This document shows, one piece after another, positions 18,356 to 27,382 of a DNA stretch of 64,000 nucleotides (position 1 is the first letter of the stretch; each line of letters begins with the position of its first letter). The notes beneath the pieces are model-generated. The model did no database searches. It was not told the origin of the DNA and was given only the letters and a program-made list of their open reading frames with translations. Where the stretch lies: the NCBI GenBank assembly GCA_035693145.1, contig DASSHA010000161.1:1-64000 (forward strand), read 5' to 3'. The stretch is from DASSHA01 sp035693145 (GTDB lineage Bacteria; Chloroflexota; Limnocylindria; Limnocylindrales; CSP1-4). Made by a program: the position numbers and the translations under genes.

Positions 18356-18378
18356 GTGAGCGATCGTCGATCGCTCAC
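18356..18378. promoter_or_regulatory. perfect palindrome over a start codon
   Basis: Two 11-bp arms, GTGAGCGATCG and CGATCGCTCAC, flank a single T. The first three bases are the proposed GTG start codon of the EEP-family gene. It could be an operator or an RNA hairpin that hides the start codon; either would control the gene separately from the upstream permeases. Confidence 0.5.
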
Positions 18379-19240
18379 CGTCGCGAGCTGGAACGTCCGC
18401 GCGGCGATCGGCCCCGGCGAGCCGTTCCCGCCGTCGTGGTGGCGGCGAGTCACGCGCGACCGTCTCGAAGCGATCGCCGCGTTCATCGTCGGGCTCGGCG
18501 CAGACGTCGTCGCGCTCCAGGAGGTCGCGCTCGGGAACGTCGACGGCGCGCCGTTCGACCAGCCCGCCGAGCTCGCCCGCCTGACCGACATGGATGTCGC
18601 ATACGCCGCGCTCCACCACTACACGCTCGTCGAGCACGACAGTGGTCGCGCGGTCGGCGCCGTGCTCTGGGGCAACGCGCTCCTGTCGCGGCTGCCGGTC
18701 GTCGAGCGGGCCGCGCACGCGCTGCCCGTCCCGGCCGACGACGCGCTCGTCGAACCCCCCGGAACGCGCGATCCTCGGCCGGGATTCGACGGCGACCATC
18801 CGCTCTCCGGAATCCGCTATGCCGATGCCGGAATGGGGCCGCGCGAGGCTCGTTGCGTGCTCGACTGCACGGTGGACGCGCACGGGACCCCGGTTCGCAT
18901 CCTGTCGACCCACCTCGCATACGTCGGGCGCGAGCAGCGACGCGCCCAGGCGGAAGCGATCGTCGGAGTCGCGGCGGGCAGCGAACCGGTCGTCTTCGCG
19001 GGCGACCTGAACGCCGCGATCGACGATCCAGAGCTCGAGCCGCTCCGCGGCGCCTTCGTCGACGCGTTCGCCGCGACGGGCACGCCGCCCGCGAGTCCCG
19101 CCCGCGAGTCGTGCGGTCGCATGGCGATCGATCAGCTCTTCGTGCGCGGGCTCCGGCCGCTCGAATGCCGCGTCGTCCGGGAGTCGGGCGACCGCTCCGA
19201 TCACTGGCCGGTCCGCGCCGAACTCGCCCTGGCGGGCTGA
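18356..19240 (+). CDS. endonuclease/exonuclease/phosphatase family protein
   Basis: 294 residues with all EEP-family signature blocks: VALQE (catalytic Glu), ILSTHLAYVG, VVFAGDLNAAIDD and the terminal SDHWPVRAEL with the catalytic His. The family includes phosphodiesterases, nucleases and inositol/sphingolipid phosphatases; no signal peptide is visible. The GTG start at 18356 lies in a perfect palindrome and has only a weak ribosome site. Its position 11 bp after a sugar permease suggests operon membership, possibly as a sugar phosphate or phosphodiester hydrolase. Confidence 0.83.
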   Translation: MSDRRSLTVASWNVRAAIGPGEPFPPSWWRRVTRDRLEAIAAFIVGLGADVVALQEVALGNVDGAPFDQPAELARLTDMDVAYAALHHYTLVEHDSGRAVGAVLWGNALLSRLPVVERAAHALPVPADDALVEPPGTRDPRPGFDGDHPLSGIRYADAGMGPREARCVLDCTVDAHGTPVRILSTHLAYVGREQRRAQAEAIVGVAAGSEPVVFAGDLNAAIDDPELEPLRGAFVDAFAATGTPPASPARESCGRMAIDQLFVRGLRPLECRVVRESGDRSDHWPVRAELALAG

Positions 19241-19280
19241 TCGCGGACTGCCCACCCCGGTCCCGACACCGGCGCGACGG

Positions 19281-22019
19281 TCAGCCCTCGAGTCGGTCCC
19301 GGATTCGGGCGACCTGGTCCGCGAGCTCGGCCTCCCGGGCCCGTGCCCCGGCCACGATGGGCTCCGGGGCCTTCGAGACGAACGCGTCGTTCGCGAGGCG
19401 TGCCCGGGCGGTCGCGAGCAGCCGTTCGGCTTCGGCAAGCTCACGCTCCAGCCGCGTCCGTTCGACCCGCGCCGTCCCGCCGTCGAGCGTTGGCGCGGAG
19501 ACGACGGCCTCGATCGGTCCCGCGAGCACGGTGAGCGAGCCAGGGGCGCGTGCAGCGCCGAGGGCCTCGCGGGTGAGCCGGCGTTCGAGCGGCCGCGCGC
19601 GGGCGAGGCGTTCGACGGCGGGTCGGAGCGCTTCGAACGTCGGGCCGAGCCCGACAGGCAGCGCGACGTCGACGCGCAGCTGGACGCGCGGGTCGAACCC
19701 CGCCTCGGTCCGGGCATTCCGGATCCCGCGGACGAGCCCGAGCACGGCCTCGACTTCGCGCTCCGCGGCGGCATCGCCCTCTCCGACGCCGGGCCACCGG
19801 GCGACGACGAGGAGCTCCGGGTCGCTCGCTGCGTGCGGCAGCGACGCCCAGATCGCCTCGGTCACGAAGGGCATGACCGGGTGGAGCAGCCGCAGGTACG
19901 TGTCGAGCGCCTCGACGAGCGTCCACCAGGTCGCGGCCTTCTCCGCGGGCGTCGCGTCGTCCGAGCCCAGCCTGACCTTCGCGAGCTCGAGCGCGGAATC
20001 GCAGTATTCGCTCCAGATCGCCTCGTACAGGATGCGCGTCAGCTCGCCGAACGCGAAGTCGGCGATCGCCCGATCAGCGGCCGCCGTCGTCGCGGCAACC
20101 CGGGACCGGAGCCAGCGCTCGGCGGGCCCGAGATCCGAGGCGAGCGGCGACTCGCGCCTCGCGTCGGCCGGGATCGACACCGGACGCGCGCCGCGAACGA
20201 ACCGGGCGGCGTTCCAGAGCTTGTTCGCGAAGTTCCGGCCCTTCTCGATCTTCTCGCGGCTGAGCCGGAGGTCGTTGCCGGCGGTCGTTCCGTCGATCAC
20301 CGCGAAGCGGAGCGCGTCGGCGCCGAACTCATCGATCGTCTCGAGCGGATCGACCGAGTTCCCCTTCGTCTTCGACATCTTGCGGCCGAGCGGATCCCGG
20401 ATGAGGCCGGACAGGTAGACGGTCCGGAACGGCTCGCGGTCCGTGAGCTGGAGACCGAGCATCATCATCCGGGCGACCCAGAAGAAGAGGATGTCGTAGC
20501 CGGTCTCCATGACCGACGTCGGGTAGTAGCGCCGCAGGTCCTCGGTGTCGGCAGGCCAGCCGAGCGTCGAGAACGGCCACAGCCCCGAGCTGAACCAGGT
20601 GTCGAAGATGTCCGTGTCCTGGACCAGCTCGGTCGCCGGGCGGCCGCACGCCTCGCAGGCGGTGGGCCCGTCGGCCGCTGCGGTCACCGTCACATGGCCG
20701 TCGGGGCAGTACCAGGCCGGGATCCGGTGGCCCCACCACAGCTGGCGACTGACGTTCCAGTCGTGGATGTTCGTCAGCCAGTGCTCCCATTCCTTCTCGA
20801 ATCGGCCGGGGATGATCCGCGTCCGGCCGCTCCTCGTCGCGTCGAGCGCCCGCTCCGCCAGGGGTCCGACGCGGATGAACCACTGCGTCTTGAGCCGCGG
20901 CTCGACGACGTCGTTGCTCCGGTCGCAGCGGCCCACGAGCATCTCGTGCGGGACCGCCGACACGAGATCGCCGCGCGTCTCGAGGGCGTCGAGGATGGCG
21001 CGCCGAGCGTCGTAGCGGTCGAGCCCGGCGAAGCCGTCTCCTGCTGCGTTGATCGTCGCGTCGTCGTCGAGGACATTGACGAAGGCCAGCCCGTGTCGTC
21101 GGCCGGTCGCGTAATCGTCGGCGTCGTGGGCCGGTGTGATCTTGACGGCACCGGTGCCGAAGGCCGGATCGACGACCGCGTCGGCGATGATCTCGACGTC
21201 GCGCTCGACGAACGGGATCCGGACCCGCCGGCCGACGAGCCCGCGGTACCGGGCATCGTCCGGATGGACGGCAACCGCGGTGTCGCCGAGGATGGTCTCG
21301 GGCCGGGTCGTCGCGACGTCGATCCACTCGCCCTCCAGCGGCTCGCCCGTCTCCTCGTCGAGCAGGTGGTACCGGATCGTCCACAGGTTCCCGACCTCTG
21401 GCGTCGGGATGACTTCGAGATCCGAGACGCTCGTCCGGCAGCCGGGGCACCAGTGGATGAGCGCCTCGGTCCGGTAGGCGAGGCCGGCTCGATACAGGCG
21501 AGTGAACGCCTCGCGGACGGCGACCGCGGAGCCCTCGTCCATCGTGAACCGCAGCCGGCTCCAGTCGAGCGACGCGCCCACCCGGCGCTGCTGGCCGAGC
21601 ATGATCGGTCGAGTCTGATCGACGAACTCGCGCATCCGTTCGAGGTACCGCTCGCGACCGAGCGTCGCGCGGCTCTCGCCTTCCCCGGCCAGGATGCGAT
21701 CGAGGACGAACTGGGCCGCGATCGACGCATGGTCGAGGCCCGGCAGGAAGAGCGTCGGCCGACCGAGCATGCGCGCATGCCGGACGACGAGGTCCTCCAC
21801 CGAGCTGCGCTGCGCATGCCCGAGATGGAGCGACCCGGTGATGTTCGGCGGCGGCTGGATGACCACGAACGGCGGCAGCTCCGGGTCCGCCGTGGAGCCG
21901 GTGCCGTCGGGCGCGAAAACGTCGGCGGTGACCCACCGCTCGTAGATCGCGCCCTCGAAATCCGCCGGCCGGTAGGTCTTGGGCAGCTCACCCGGGGTCG
22001 TCTCGGTCGTTCCTGTCAT
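19281..22019 (-). CDS. valS: valine-tRNA ligase
   Basis: 912 residues, full length for bacterial ValRS. It charges tRNA-Val and has an editing domain against threonine. Seen: the HIGH motif in GSLHLGHAQ, the KMSKS motif as GRKMSKTKGNSVDP, a CP1 editing insertion (TTRPETILGDTAVAVHPDD), a zinc-type Cys pair CPDGH...CEACG, and a C-terminal coiled coil (RLERELAEAERLLATARARL). ATG at 22019 is taken; a GTG at 22043 is an alternative. The 240 bp upstream hold no gene, no T-box-like element and a GTGGC-rich stretch. Confidence 0.97.
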   Translation of the reverse strand: MTGTTETTPGELPKTYRPADFEGAIYERWVTADVFAPDGTGSTADPELPPFVVIQPPPNITGSLHLGHAQRSSVEDLVVRHARMLGRPTLFLPGLDHASIAAQFVLDRILAGEGESRATLGRERYLERMREFVDQTRPIMLGQQRRVGASLDWSRLRFTMDEGSAVAVREAFTRLYRAGLAYRTEALIHWCPGCRTSVSDLEVIPTPEVGNLWTIRYHLLDEETGEPLEGEWIDVATTRPETILGDTAVAVHPDDARYRGLVGRRVRIPFVERDVEIIADAVVDPAFGTGAVKITPAHDADDYATGRRHGLAFVNVLDDDATINAAGDGFAGLDRYDARRAILDALETRGDLVSAVPHEMLVGRCDRSNDVVEPRLKTQWFIRVGPLAERALDATRSGRTRIIPGRFEKEWEHWLTNIHDWNVSRQLWWGHRIPAWYCPDGHVTVTAAADGPTACEACGRPATELVQDTDIFDTWFSSGLWPFSTLGWPADTEDLRRYYPTSVMETGYDILFFWVARMMMLGLQLTDREPFRTVYLSGLIRDPLGRKMSKTKGNSVDPLETIDEFGADALRFAVIDGTTAGNDLRLSREKIEKGRNFANKLWNAARFVRGARPVSIPADARRESPLASDLGPAERWLRSRVAATTAAADRAIADFAFGELTRILYEAIWSEYCDSALELAKVRLGSDDATPAEKAATWWTLVEALDTYLRLLHPVMPFVTEAIWASLPHAASDPELLVVARWPGVGEGDAAAEREVEAVLGLVRGIRNARTEAGFDPRVQLRVDVALPVGLGPTFEALRPAVERLARARPLERRLTREALGAARAPGSLTVLAGPIEAVVSAPTLDGGTARVERTRLERELAEAERLLATARARLANDAFVSKAPEPIVAGARAREAELADQVARIRDRLEG

Positions 22020-22259
22020 CGGCTGCGTCCCATCCCTGAACACGACGAAAGGCCCGCACGCCCGGCGTCAAGCGTCGCGTGGCGTGGCGTGGCCGCGGCA
22101 GTCGAGCGTCCCCCTCCGCGCCGATGCCGTTCACAGCATATCGGCGCAGACCCGGGACCTCGTGCCTGCCGAAGCCTCACGTGCATGCGCGGCGGCACGA
22201 CGGCGGCACGACCGCGGCTCGGGACACCGCCGAACGCGCCCGGGCGCGGCGTCGTCGGC

Positions 22260-22682
22260 CTACCGATCGCCCTCCTGCTGGCCACGCCACTCGGCGTTCG
22301 CCGAGCCGAGCCAGGACGTCGCCCCGAGCACGATCGGCATGACCGCCGCGAGGAAAAGCCAGGGTCCGAAGGCGAGACCCAGCGCGACGAGCGCGAGGCC
22401 TGCCGCGAAGACGATCGGCGCGAACGTCGGGTTCGGGATCGGACCGCTCTCGTCGCCGAAGGGGCCGTCCGCTCCGTCGCCCGGATCGGCCTCGCGGCGA
22501 CGCGCGACCTGGCCGGCGGCAGCGCGTCCGAGGAAGAGCGCCATGACGGCCGACGCGAGCCCGAACCCGAAGAGCAGGACCGATCCCGCCCATTCGTAGC
22601 TCACGAACCAGTAGACGACCGCGATCACCAACGCGAAGACCGCCGACCGGCCGAAGAAGCGGGCCTCCTCGGGAAAGCGCAT
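22260..22682 (-). CDS. ctaF: cytochrome c oxidase subunit 4 (actinobacterial type)
   Basis: 140 residues with four hydrophobic segments: FALVIAVVYWFVSYEWAGSV, LLFGFGLASAVMALFLGRAA, FAPIVFAAGLALVALGLAFG and FLAAVMPIVLGATSWL. Size, topology and position right after subunit I match the small CtaF subunit of actinobacterial aa3 oxidase. Its ATG shares one base with the ctaD stop (TGATG), so it is translationally coupled. It is the last gene of the qcr-cta operon. Confidence 0.85.
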   Translation of the reverse strand: MRFPEEARFFGRSAVFALVIAVVYWFVSYEWAGSVLLFGFGLASAVMALFLGRAAAGQVARRREADPGDGADGPFGDESGPIPNPTFAPIVFAAGLALVALGLAFGPWLFLAAVMPIVLGATSWLGSANAEWRGQQEGDR

Positions 22683-24400
22683 CAGGTCGGCCCGGCGTCG
22701 TTGGGGTCATCTGCGGTGTCGGCCTCGAGCACCTTCGACCCGGGCCCCGTGCCATGCCGGAGGGCGGCGGGATCGACCCCCAGTCGGCGCATTCGCTCGT
22801 CGAACACCGGCCGCTCCGACGTGATCGGTGGCAGGGCGACGAAGTTGTGGTGGGGCGGCGGCGAGCTGGTCGCCCATTCGAGCGAGTTGCCTTCCCACGG
22901 GTCCGGACCTGCCGTCGGCGGTCGGCGGAGCGCGAGCACGATGGCGAGGAAGAACGGGATCGTTCCGAGGCCGAGGATCGTCGCGCCGACGGTCGACAGG
23001 ACGTTGAGCGAACCCCATCCGGTCGACGCCGCATAGTCGGCGATCCGGCGGGGCATGCCGTCGACGCCCAGCTGGTACTGCGGGATGAACGTCAGCGTGA
23101 ACCCGATCATCCAGGCGGCCCAGTGGATTCGGCCGAGCCGTTCGTCGAGGAACCGACCGCTCATCTTCGGGAACCAGTAGTAGACACCGGCGAAGGCGCC
23201 GAAGACCGTCGCGCCGATCATCACGTTGTGCATGTGGGCGACGACGAAGTACGTGTCCTGGAAGTCGAAGTCGAGCGGCGCCGAGGCGAGCATGACGCCC
23301 GTGACGCCGCCGACCACGAAGATGTAGATGAGCCCGACCGCGAACAGCAGCGGGGTCGCCAGACGCAACCGACCGCCCCACATCGTGGCCGTCCAGTTGA
23401 AGATCTTGATGCCGGTCGGCACGGCGATGAGGAACGACATCAGGCTGAAGAACGGCAGGTTGATGAACCCGGTCGTGAACATGTGGTGCGCCCAGACGGT
23501 CATCGACAGACCCGCGATGGCGATCGTGGCGAGGATGACGAATCGATAGCCGAACAACGGCTTTCGACTGAAGACCGGGAAGATCTCGGAGACGATGCCG
23601 AACCCCGGCAGCGCGATGATGTAGACCTCGGGGTGCCCGAAGAACCAGAACAGGTGCTGGTACAGGACGGGGTCGCCGCCGCGCGCGGGGTCGAAGATGC
23701 CACCCGAGAAGTGCCGATCGATGAAGAGCATCGCGAGCGCGGCGGTCAGGGGCGGGAACGCGAGCAGCATCATGACGGCGGTCACGAGGATGTTCCAGGT
23801 GAAGATCGGCATCCGGAACATCCGCATCCCGGGCGCGCGACGACCGTAGATCGTGGTGATGAGGTTGACCGCGCCGAGGACCGTCGAGACGCCGGTCAGG
23901 AGGAGCCCGGCGATCCACAGGTCGAAGCCGGGGCCCGGCGCGTACGGGTTCTCGCTCAACGGCGCGTAGGCCGTCCAGCCGGTCGCGGCGGCACCGCCCG
24001 CGGTCCCGAAGCCGAGCAACGTGACGATCGCGCCGAACAAAAACATCCAGAACGTGAGCGCGTTGAGTCGGGGGAACGCCATGTCCGCTGCGCCGATCTG
24101 GAGCGGGATCATGTAGTTCGCGAACCCGATCACGGACGGGGTCGAGAACAGCAGCAGCATGATCGTGCCGTGCATCGTGAACAGCTGGTCGTACGTCGAC
24201 GTGTCGATCACCTGCTGCCCGGGCTGAGCGAGCTCGAGGCGCATGACCTCGGCCATCAGCCCGGCGATGGCGAACAGCGCGAACGACGCCGTCAGGTAGA
24301 GCACGCCGATCGCCTTGTGATCGGTCGTCGTGAGCCAGCCGACGAGATCGAAGCCCGTCCCTCGACGATCGATTCTCGCGACGTCGGTGACCGCGGCCAT
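22682..24400 (-). CDS. ctaD: cytochrome c oxidase subunit I
   Basis: 572 residues with twelve predicted helices. The haem-copper ligands are visible: low-spin haem ligand in FTMHGTIMLL, CuB ligands in FWFFGHPEVYIIALPGFG and TVWAHHMFTTG, and the haem ligand pair in VVAHMHNVMIG. Catalyses O2 reduction to water with proton pumping in the cytoplasmic membrane. ATG at 24400 overlaps the ctaC stop by one base. Longer in-frame starts lie inside ctaC and are rejected. Confidence 0.97.
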   Translation of the reverse strand: MAAVTDVARIDRRGTGFDLVGWLTTTDHKAIGVLYLTASFALFAIAGLMAEVMRLELAQPGQQVIDTSTYDQLFTMHGTIMLLLFSTPSVIGFANYMIPLQIGAADMAFPRLNALTFWMFLFGAIVTLLGFGTAGGAAATGWTAYAPLSENPYAPGPGFDLWIAGLLLTGVSTVLGAVNLITTIYGRRAPGMRMFRMPIFTWNILVTAVMMLLAFPPLTAALAMLFIDRHFSGGIFDPARGGDPVLYQHLFWFFGHPEVYIIALPGFGIVSEIFPVFSRKPLFGYRFVILATIAIAGLSMTVWAHHMFTTGFINLPFFSLMSFLIAVPTGIKIFNWTATMWGGRLRLATPLLFAVGLIYIFVVGGVTGVMLASAPLDFDFQDTYFVVAHMHNVMIGATVFGAFAGVYYWFPKMSGRFLDERLGRIHWAAWMIGFTLTFIPQYQLGVDGMPRRIADYAASTGWGSLNVLSTVGATILGLGTIPFFLAIVLALRRPPTAGPDPWEGNSLEWATSSPPPHHNFVALPPITSERPVFDERMRRLGVDPAALRHGTGPGSKVLEADTADDPNDAGPT

Positions 24401-25125
24401 CAGGGCTGACTCGACTTGTGCGTGGCGACCCACGCGTCGTACTCGGGACGACTGACGGCGCGGACGGAGAACGTCATCGCGTCGTGGTAGACGCCGCAGA
24501 ATTCGGCGCATTGCCCGCGGTACGTCCCGGCCTCCTCGACGGTGAAGTCGAAATCGGACGTTCGACCGGCGATCGCGTCGCGCTTGAAGAGGAATTGCGG
24601 GACCCAGAACGCGTGGTTCACGTCCCTCGCGGGCGACATCAGGCTCACGTGCACGGGCTCACCGACCGGAACGACCATCTCCGGGTCGTTCCCGATCTGG
24701 CCGACCACGCGTACGCCGTCCACGGGGTAGTCGAACTGCCACTGCCAACGGAACGCCGTGACGTTGACGGTGATCCCAGTCTCGGGACTTCGGGCCAGCA
24801 CGGTGTTGAGCGTCAGGAGGGTGAGGCCGAACAGGCCGAGCACGGCGAGCAGCGGGACGCCGGTCCAGATCGACTCGATCACCGTGTTGCCGACGATCTG
24901 CTTCGGCATCCCCCGGGCACGTCGACCGCGGATGATCGCGATGGTCACGAGCGTCCAGACGAGGACGGCGACGAAGATGCCGCCCCAGGCGAACACGAGG
25001 TAGAGGTTTCCGATGGCCTTGCCCTGGCTCGTGGGGCTCGCCGGAAGGCACGCCGCAACGCCGACGGCGAGCGCGCCCGCGAGGACGGCGGTGCCCAGCG
25101 TTCGGGACCGGCGCGCAGCGCTCAC
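24400..25125 (-). CDS. ctaC: cytochrome c oxidase subunit II
   Basis: 241 residues. The N terminus has a lipoprotein-type signal (AVGVAACLPASP), followed by a hairpin of two helices (FAWGGIFVAVLVWTLVTIAI, LAVLGLFGLTLLTL) and the cupredoxin domain. The CuA site is CAEFCGVYHDAM (C-x3-C-x3-H-x2-M). It accepts electrons from the cytochrome c domain of QcrC or a soluble cytochrome. GTG at 25125 overlaps the qcrB stop (GTGA). No fused cytochrome c domain is present. Confidence 0.96.
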   Translation of the reverse strand: MSAARRSRTLGTAVLAGALAVGVAACLPASPTSQGKAIGNLYLVFAWGGIFVAVLVWTLVTIAIIRGRRARGMPKQIVGNTVIESIWTGVPLLAVLGLFGLTLLTLNTVLARSPETGITVNVTAFRWQWQFDYPVDGVRVVGQIGNDPEMVVPVGEPVHVSLMSPARDVNHAFWVPQFLFKRDAIAGRTSDFDFTVEEAGTYRGQCAEFCGVYHDAMTFSVRAVSRPEYDAWVATHKSSQP

Positions 25126-26516
25126 GGTCGATCCGCCTCCTCGAACCCACCGCCGGCGTTGCGGCGCAGCCGAGTCCCGGCCGGCGACTCGAGCGTCCCC
25201 GCGGGTCGTGACCGCCGGCCCTTCGCGAGTCGCCAGACGAACAGCCACGTGATGACGGGGACGACGAAGATCAGGATCTGGAGGACCTGCGTGATCGCCT
25301 CGGCCGAAACCGACAGGAGCACGCCCAGGACGTCGTTCGCGCCGGCGAGCATGACGACGACGAGGAAGGCGATCCCTGCCGCGCCGGTCGCCGTCCGGAT
25401 CGGCGTCTCCCATGGCCAGTCGAGCAGGTTGTGCATCCGATGATCACCGGTGATCCGGGCCTCGATGAACGGCCACAGGAGCAGGACGGTGAACAGGATC
25501 CCTGGCACGACCACCCCCGGCAGGAACGGCGTCGGGATCGTGATCCCGAAGATCGTCGGCTCGATCGCGGGCCCAAGGCGGAGCAGGCCCTCGAGCCAGC
25601 CGACGTACCAGTCCGGCTGGGACGGGCTGCTGACCGTCCACGGCAGGTACGGCCCGTAGAGCCAGACGGGGTTGATCTGGATGAGCCCCGCGAGCAGCGC
25701 GACGGCGGCGGCGATCCCGAAGAACAGCCCGACCGACCGGAAGACCTGGCCCGGCCAGAACGGCAGCCCGACGACGTTGTTCTCGCGGCGCGGGCCGACC
25801 TTGTACTGGGTGTGCTTCTGGACGAACACGAGCAGCAGGTGCGTCCCGATCCCGCCGATGAACAGGCCCGGCAGGAGCATGACGTGGAAGACGAACAGGC
25901 GGCTGATGAGGTCCGGCGTCGGGAACTCGCCGCCGAACAGGAGCGAGGCGACCCAAGGCCCGATGAACGGGATCGAGAGCGCACCCGAGTAGATGATCCG
26001 AAGCCCCGTCCCCGACAGGAGGTCGTCGGGCAGCGAGTAGCCGGTGATCCCCTCGCCCAGCGCGAACAGGAGCAGCCCGATCCCGATCGCCCAGTTGATC
26101 TCGCGCGGCTTGCGGAACGCGCCGGTGAAGAAGACGCGTGCCATGTGGACGCCGATCGAGGCGAGGAACACGAGCGCCGTCCAGTGGTGGATCTGGCGCA
26201 TGAGGAGGCCCGCGCGGACCTCGAACGAGAGCCGCATGACCGATGCGAACGCGGCCGACGTCTCGGTCCCGGCCAGCGGCACGTACGGGCCCTGGTAGGT
26301 GGTCGGGCGCGCGTCCGGGGTGTAGAAGAACGTCAGGAACGTGCCCGTCGCGACGAGGATGACGAAGCAGAACAGCGCGACCTCGCCGAGCAGGAACGTC
26401 CAATGGTCCGGGAACACCTTGCGCAGCACCGTTCGCGCGTAGCGCTCCGATCCGGTCCGCTCGTCGAACCAGTTCGCGACCCGCTCGAGCTCGGTCGGTC
26501 GATCGTCGGCGGTCAT
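25122..26516 (-). CDS. qcrB: cytochrome bc1 complex cytochrome b subunit
   Basis: 464 residues as one chain. Haem ligands: RQIHHWTALVFLASIGVHMA (H-x13-H) and FHVMLLPGLFIGGIGTHLLL (H-x14-H). The quinol-site motif is PDWY in SQPDWYVGWLEG, the form seen in Gram-positive and b6f-like complexes. It oxidises menaquinol at the outer face. A basic tail follows the last helix. ATG at 26516 overlaps the Rieske stop (ATGA). Confidence 0.95.
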   Translation of the reverse strand: MTADDRPTELERVANWFDERTGSERYARTVLRKVFPDHWTFLLGEVALFCFVILVATGTFLTFFYTPDARPTTYQGPYVPLAGTETSAAFASVMRLSFEVRAGLLMRQIHHWTALVFLASIGVHMARVFFTGAFRKPREINWAIGIGLLLFALGEGITGYSLPDDLLSGTGLRIIYSGALSIPFIGPWVASLLFGGEFPTPDLISRLFVFHVMLLPGLFIGGIGTHLLLVFVQKHTQYKVGPRRENNVVGLPFWPGQVFRSVGLFFGIAAAVALLAGLIQINPVWLYGPYLPWTVSSPSQPDWYVGWLEGLLRLGPAIEPTIFGITIPTPFLPGVVVPGILFTVLLLWPFIEARITGDHRMHNLLDWPWETPIRTATGAAGIAFLVVVMLAGANDVLGVLLSVSAEAITQVLQILIFVVPVITWLFVWRLAKGRRSRPAGTLESPAGTRLRRNAGGGFEEADRP

Positions 26517-27382
26517 CCGTTCGAACCCGAATGAACGTTCCAGAAGCTCGGCCCGATGGGCGCCGGGAAGTCGCCGAGCGCGACGAACGTCCCATCCGCC
26601 TGGCGTTGGATCGGAAGCTGTGGCAGCGGGCGGACGGCCGGTCCGAACGTCGGTACGGCTCCGCGCAGGACATCGAACGTCGACTGATGGCACGGGCAGA
26701 TGAGGCTGTGGATGTTCGCCCGGTACAACGCGACCGGGCAGCCGGCGTGGGTGCATACCTTCGAATAGGCGACGTATCCGTCGGGCGCCCACGCCGCGCG
26801 GTCCGACGGCAGCTCGAGCAGACCCGGGTCGACCCGGATCAGCAGGGTCTGGCCGTCGGCCGAGCCCGGGAATCCCTCCGGGAAGACCGTCAGCACGCCC
26901 TCGACCGGAAGATCGTCCGCGTTCACGGGCGCACCGTCCGGGCCGACGAGGCGAAGACCCCGCTTCCAGGGCGTCTCGAATAGGCTGCTTCCCGGTGCGG
27001 GACCGAGCGACAGCACGGGGATCGCGAGGGCCGCGGCGAGACCCCCGAACGCTGCGCCGAGCATGCCGAGCAGCGCACGTCGCCGGGTGATCCCCTCGCG
27101 GACGACGGTCGCCGTCGGATCATCCTCGTCGGCCGACGGGCTGGCGAGGGGCTCGCGCTCCTCGATCAGCTCGTGGTCGGGCAGGAGCTCGTGACCCCAG
27201 ACGACGATGCCGACCGCGATCCCGCCGAGCGAGAGCATGAGCAGGACGCCCTCGATCTGGGTCTGACCGCCGAGCGCATAGACGATCAGCAGGCAGAGCC
27301 CCGCGACGGCCGCCACGCCAAAGGCGATGGCCACGGTCGCCTCAGCTCTCGATCCGAACGGTGATCGGACGGTCGGGCTCAC
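26513..27382 (-). CDS. qcrA: Rieske iron-sulfur protein of cytochrome bc1
   Basis: 289 residues. The 2Fe-2S ligands are in CTHAGCPV and CPCHQSTFD. Three hydrophobic helices come first (AIAFGVAAVAGLCLLIVYAL, VLLMLSLGGIAVGIVVWGHE, ALLGMLGAAFGGLAAALAIP), the three-helix layout known from actinobacterial QcrA rather than the one-helix mitochondrial type. The twin arginine-like RRRALLG lies before the last helix. GTG at 27382 overlaps the qcrC stop. Confidence 0.95.
   Translation of the reverse strand: MSPTVRSPFGSRAEATVAIAFGVAAVAGLCLLIVYALGGQTQIEGVLLMLSLGGIAVGIVVWGHELLPDHELIEEREPLASPSADEDDPTATVVREGITRRRALLGMLGAAFGGLAAALAIPVLSLGPAPGSSLFETPWKRGLRLVGPDGAPVNADDLPVEGVLTVFPEGFPGSADGQTLLIRVDPGLLELPSDRAAWAPDGYVAYSKVCTHAGCPVALYRANIHSLICPCHQSTFDVLRGAVPTFGPAVRPLPQLPIQRQADGTFVALGDFPAPIGPSFWNVHSGSNG

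Noticed and set aside
19257..19272. CCGGT/ACCGG stem between the EEP gene and valS as terminator
   Set aside because: Five-base arms without a U-tract; too weak to call.
22020..22259. T-box or other riboswitch in front of valS
   Set aside because: No T-box core sequence, no terminator/antiterminator pair and no convincing -10 after the TTGACG at 22066-22071.
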